From Bacteroidota bacterium (GTDB lineage Bacteria > Bacteroidota > Bacteroidia > Bacteroidales > Dysgonomonadaceae): DNA of 5,756 nt. The stretch spans positions 1 to 5,756 of the forward strand of contig JAEZZZ010000015.1 in assembly GCA_023418255.1 (NCBI GenBank), given 5' to 3'. This document shows, one piece after another, positions 5,123-5,756 of this stretch; the first letter of the stretch is position 1; the number at the start of each line of letters is the position of its first letter. The position numbers and the translations under genes are program-made. Under the pieces are notes generated by a model. That model had not been told where the DNA came from. It searched no databases and saw only the letters and a program-made list of their open reading frames with translations.

Positions 5123-5174
5123 AATTTTTGTTGTTCTAAAATATACGACATGATTATTAAATTTAATTTAATGA

Positions 5175-5756
5175 TTACTCAATGTTGTACCTAAACTGAT
5201 TTTTGTAACTAACAGATGCTGTCATCAATCGATCGAACCTTTGTTCGCCAAAATATCTTCTGTTGAACTTATAGCAGAATTCATTCAAATAACTTTGCAG
5301 GTATTCCGGCTTTATATCGTGAAATATATCCAATAATACGCGTTTAGCGTTACTGATAGCAATATGCACCCAAGGCAGCATTTTTCCTAATCCTTCTTTT
5401 GGAGTTACTTTTGGTCGATGCTCTTTTACTAATTTGTTGAAATTCGTATAAGATGTTGAATTGTCAGAAACCACAATGGCATTATTATCAACATATTCTG
5501 ATATTATTGGATCAATAGTGTTTGACTTCAAATCCTCAATTACAATCAGTTTAAGGTGTCCAACCTTTCTGGGTTTACCTTTTGGTGTTGTTTGCCCATC
5601 AACGGGAATGCTTTCAGCCATTACCAAAACTTTTGTCTTCTTTTGGCTGCCGCGACCTCGTTTTAACGGCTGGTCTTTTTGGTCTTCGGGTATTTCGGTG
5701 GAAAAGAACCCATCGTCTATCTCAACAACCTCTTTAAGCGAGTATTCGGCATCACG
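5175..5756 (-). CDS. IS1595-family transposase, C-terminal part (5' end beyond the window)
   Basis: This is the DDE-type transposase of an insertion sequence. The frame is uninterrupted from the right edge to the stop at 5175, giving 193 residues; the N-terminal zinc-ribbon and helix-turn-helix parts lie outside the window. Numbering from the edge, the first catalytic Asp is in VVEIDDGFF (10-18), followed by a basic stretch KRGRGSQKK (32-40) and KVLVMAES (42-49). The second Asp is Asp98 in VVSDNSTSY. The third catalytic block is WVHIAISNAKR (129-139), where His131 aligns with the usual Glu and Lys138 with the conserved Lys. The family C-terminal signature follows: PEYLQSYLNEFCYKFNRRYF, then FDRLM. 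In the visible part there is no frameshift or stop, so the element may be active. It is more AT rich than the neighbouring HU-like gene. The 3' end of the gene may overlap the terminal repeat of the element. Confidence 0.9.
   Translation of the reverse strand, partial: RDAEYSLKEVVEIDDGFFSTEIPEDQKDQPLKRGRGSQKKTKVLVMAESIPVDGQTTPKGKPRKVGHLKLIVIEDLKSNTIDPIISEYVDNNAIVVSDNSTSYTNFNKLVKEHRPKVTPKEGLGKMLPWVHIAISNAKRVLLDIFHDIKPEYLQSYLNEFCYKFNRRYFGEQRFDRLMTASVSYKNQFRYNIE
5175..5756 (-). mobile_element. Insertion sequence, IS1595 family (right part outside the window)
   Basis: The transposase gene defines the element. Its downstream end must lie near or just past the stop codon at 5175, because the HU-like gene starts at 5122. 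The motif GTTTAGGTACAACATTG (minus strand, 5196-5180), at the very end of the coding sequence, nearly repeats a motif at the left edge of the window and may be part of the terminal inverted repeat. The other end and any 8-bp target duplication are outside the window, so the boundary given is only the coding part. Confidence 0.7.

Overview
The window looks like a chromosomal segment of an AT-rich member of the Bacteroidota, most likely Bacteroidales. Evidence for this is a serine palmitoyltransferase of the Bacteroides/Sphingobacterium type, an HU-related protein of the long Bacteroidales kind, a ferritin and RecA of Bacteroidetes character, an almost complete lack of Shine-Dalgarno sequences, and promoter-like TAnnTTTG boxes upstream of bcp and spt.

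Layout from left to right. Positions 1-239 hold no convincing gene, but they contain several hairpins: a three-stem structure ending in a T run, a terminator-like hairpin, and the recA terminator. They may also contain the end of an insertion sequence. Next come recA (240-1253) and bcp (1304-1768), both on the minus strand and probably one transcript in the order bcp-recA. A small membrane protein of unknown function (1950-2273, minus) and a ferritin (2426-2941, minus) follow, each with its own terminator-like hairpin. Ferritin is divergent from spt (3178-4374, plus), with 236 bp between them that carry a TAnnTTTG box and two palindromes. A 367-bp gap (4375-4741) with two long inverted repeats separates spt from a convergent HU-like gene (4742-5122, minus). 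The right edge is the 3' two-thirds of an IS1595-family transposase (5175 to beyond 5756, minus), lying directly upstream of the HU-like gene and pointing the same way.

Functionally this is mostly a housekeeping region: DNA repair (RecA), peroxide detoxification (Bcp), iron storage (ferritin), sphingolipid synthesis (Spt) and chromosome architecture (HU-like). RecA, Bcp and ferritin are loosely linked by oxidative damage, but only the bcp-recA pair has an operon-like arrangement. I see no CRISPR array, defence island or biosynthetic cluster. The points most worth a second look are the structured element at 16-95, the near-identical 16/17-nt motif shared by the left edge and the transposase 3' end, the small two-motif membrane protein, the palindrome over the likely spt start site, and the histidine at the third catalytic position of the transposase.
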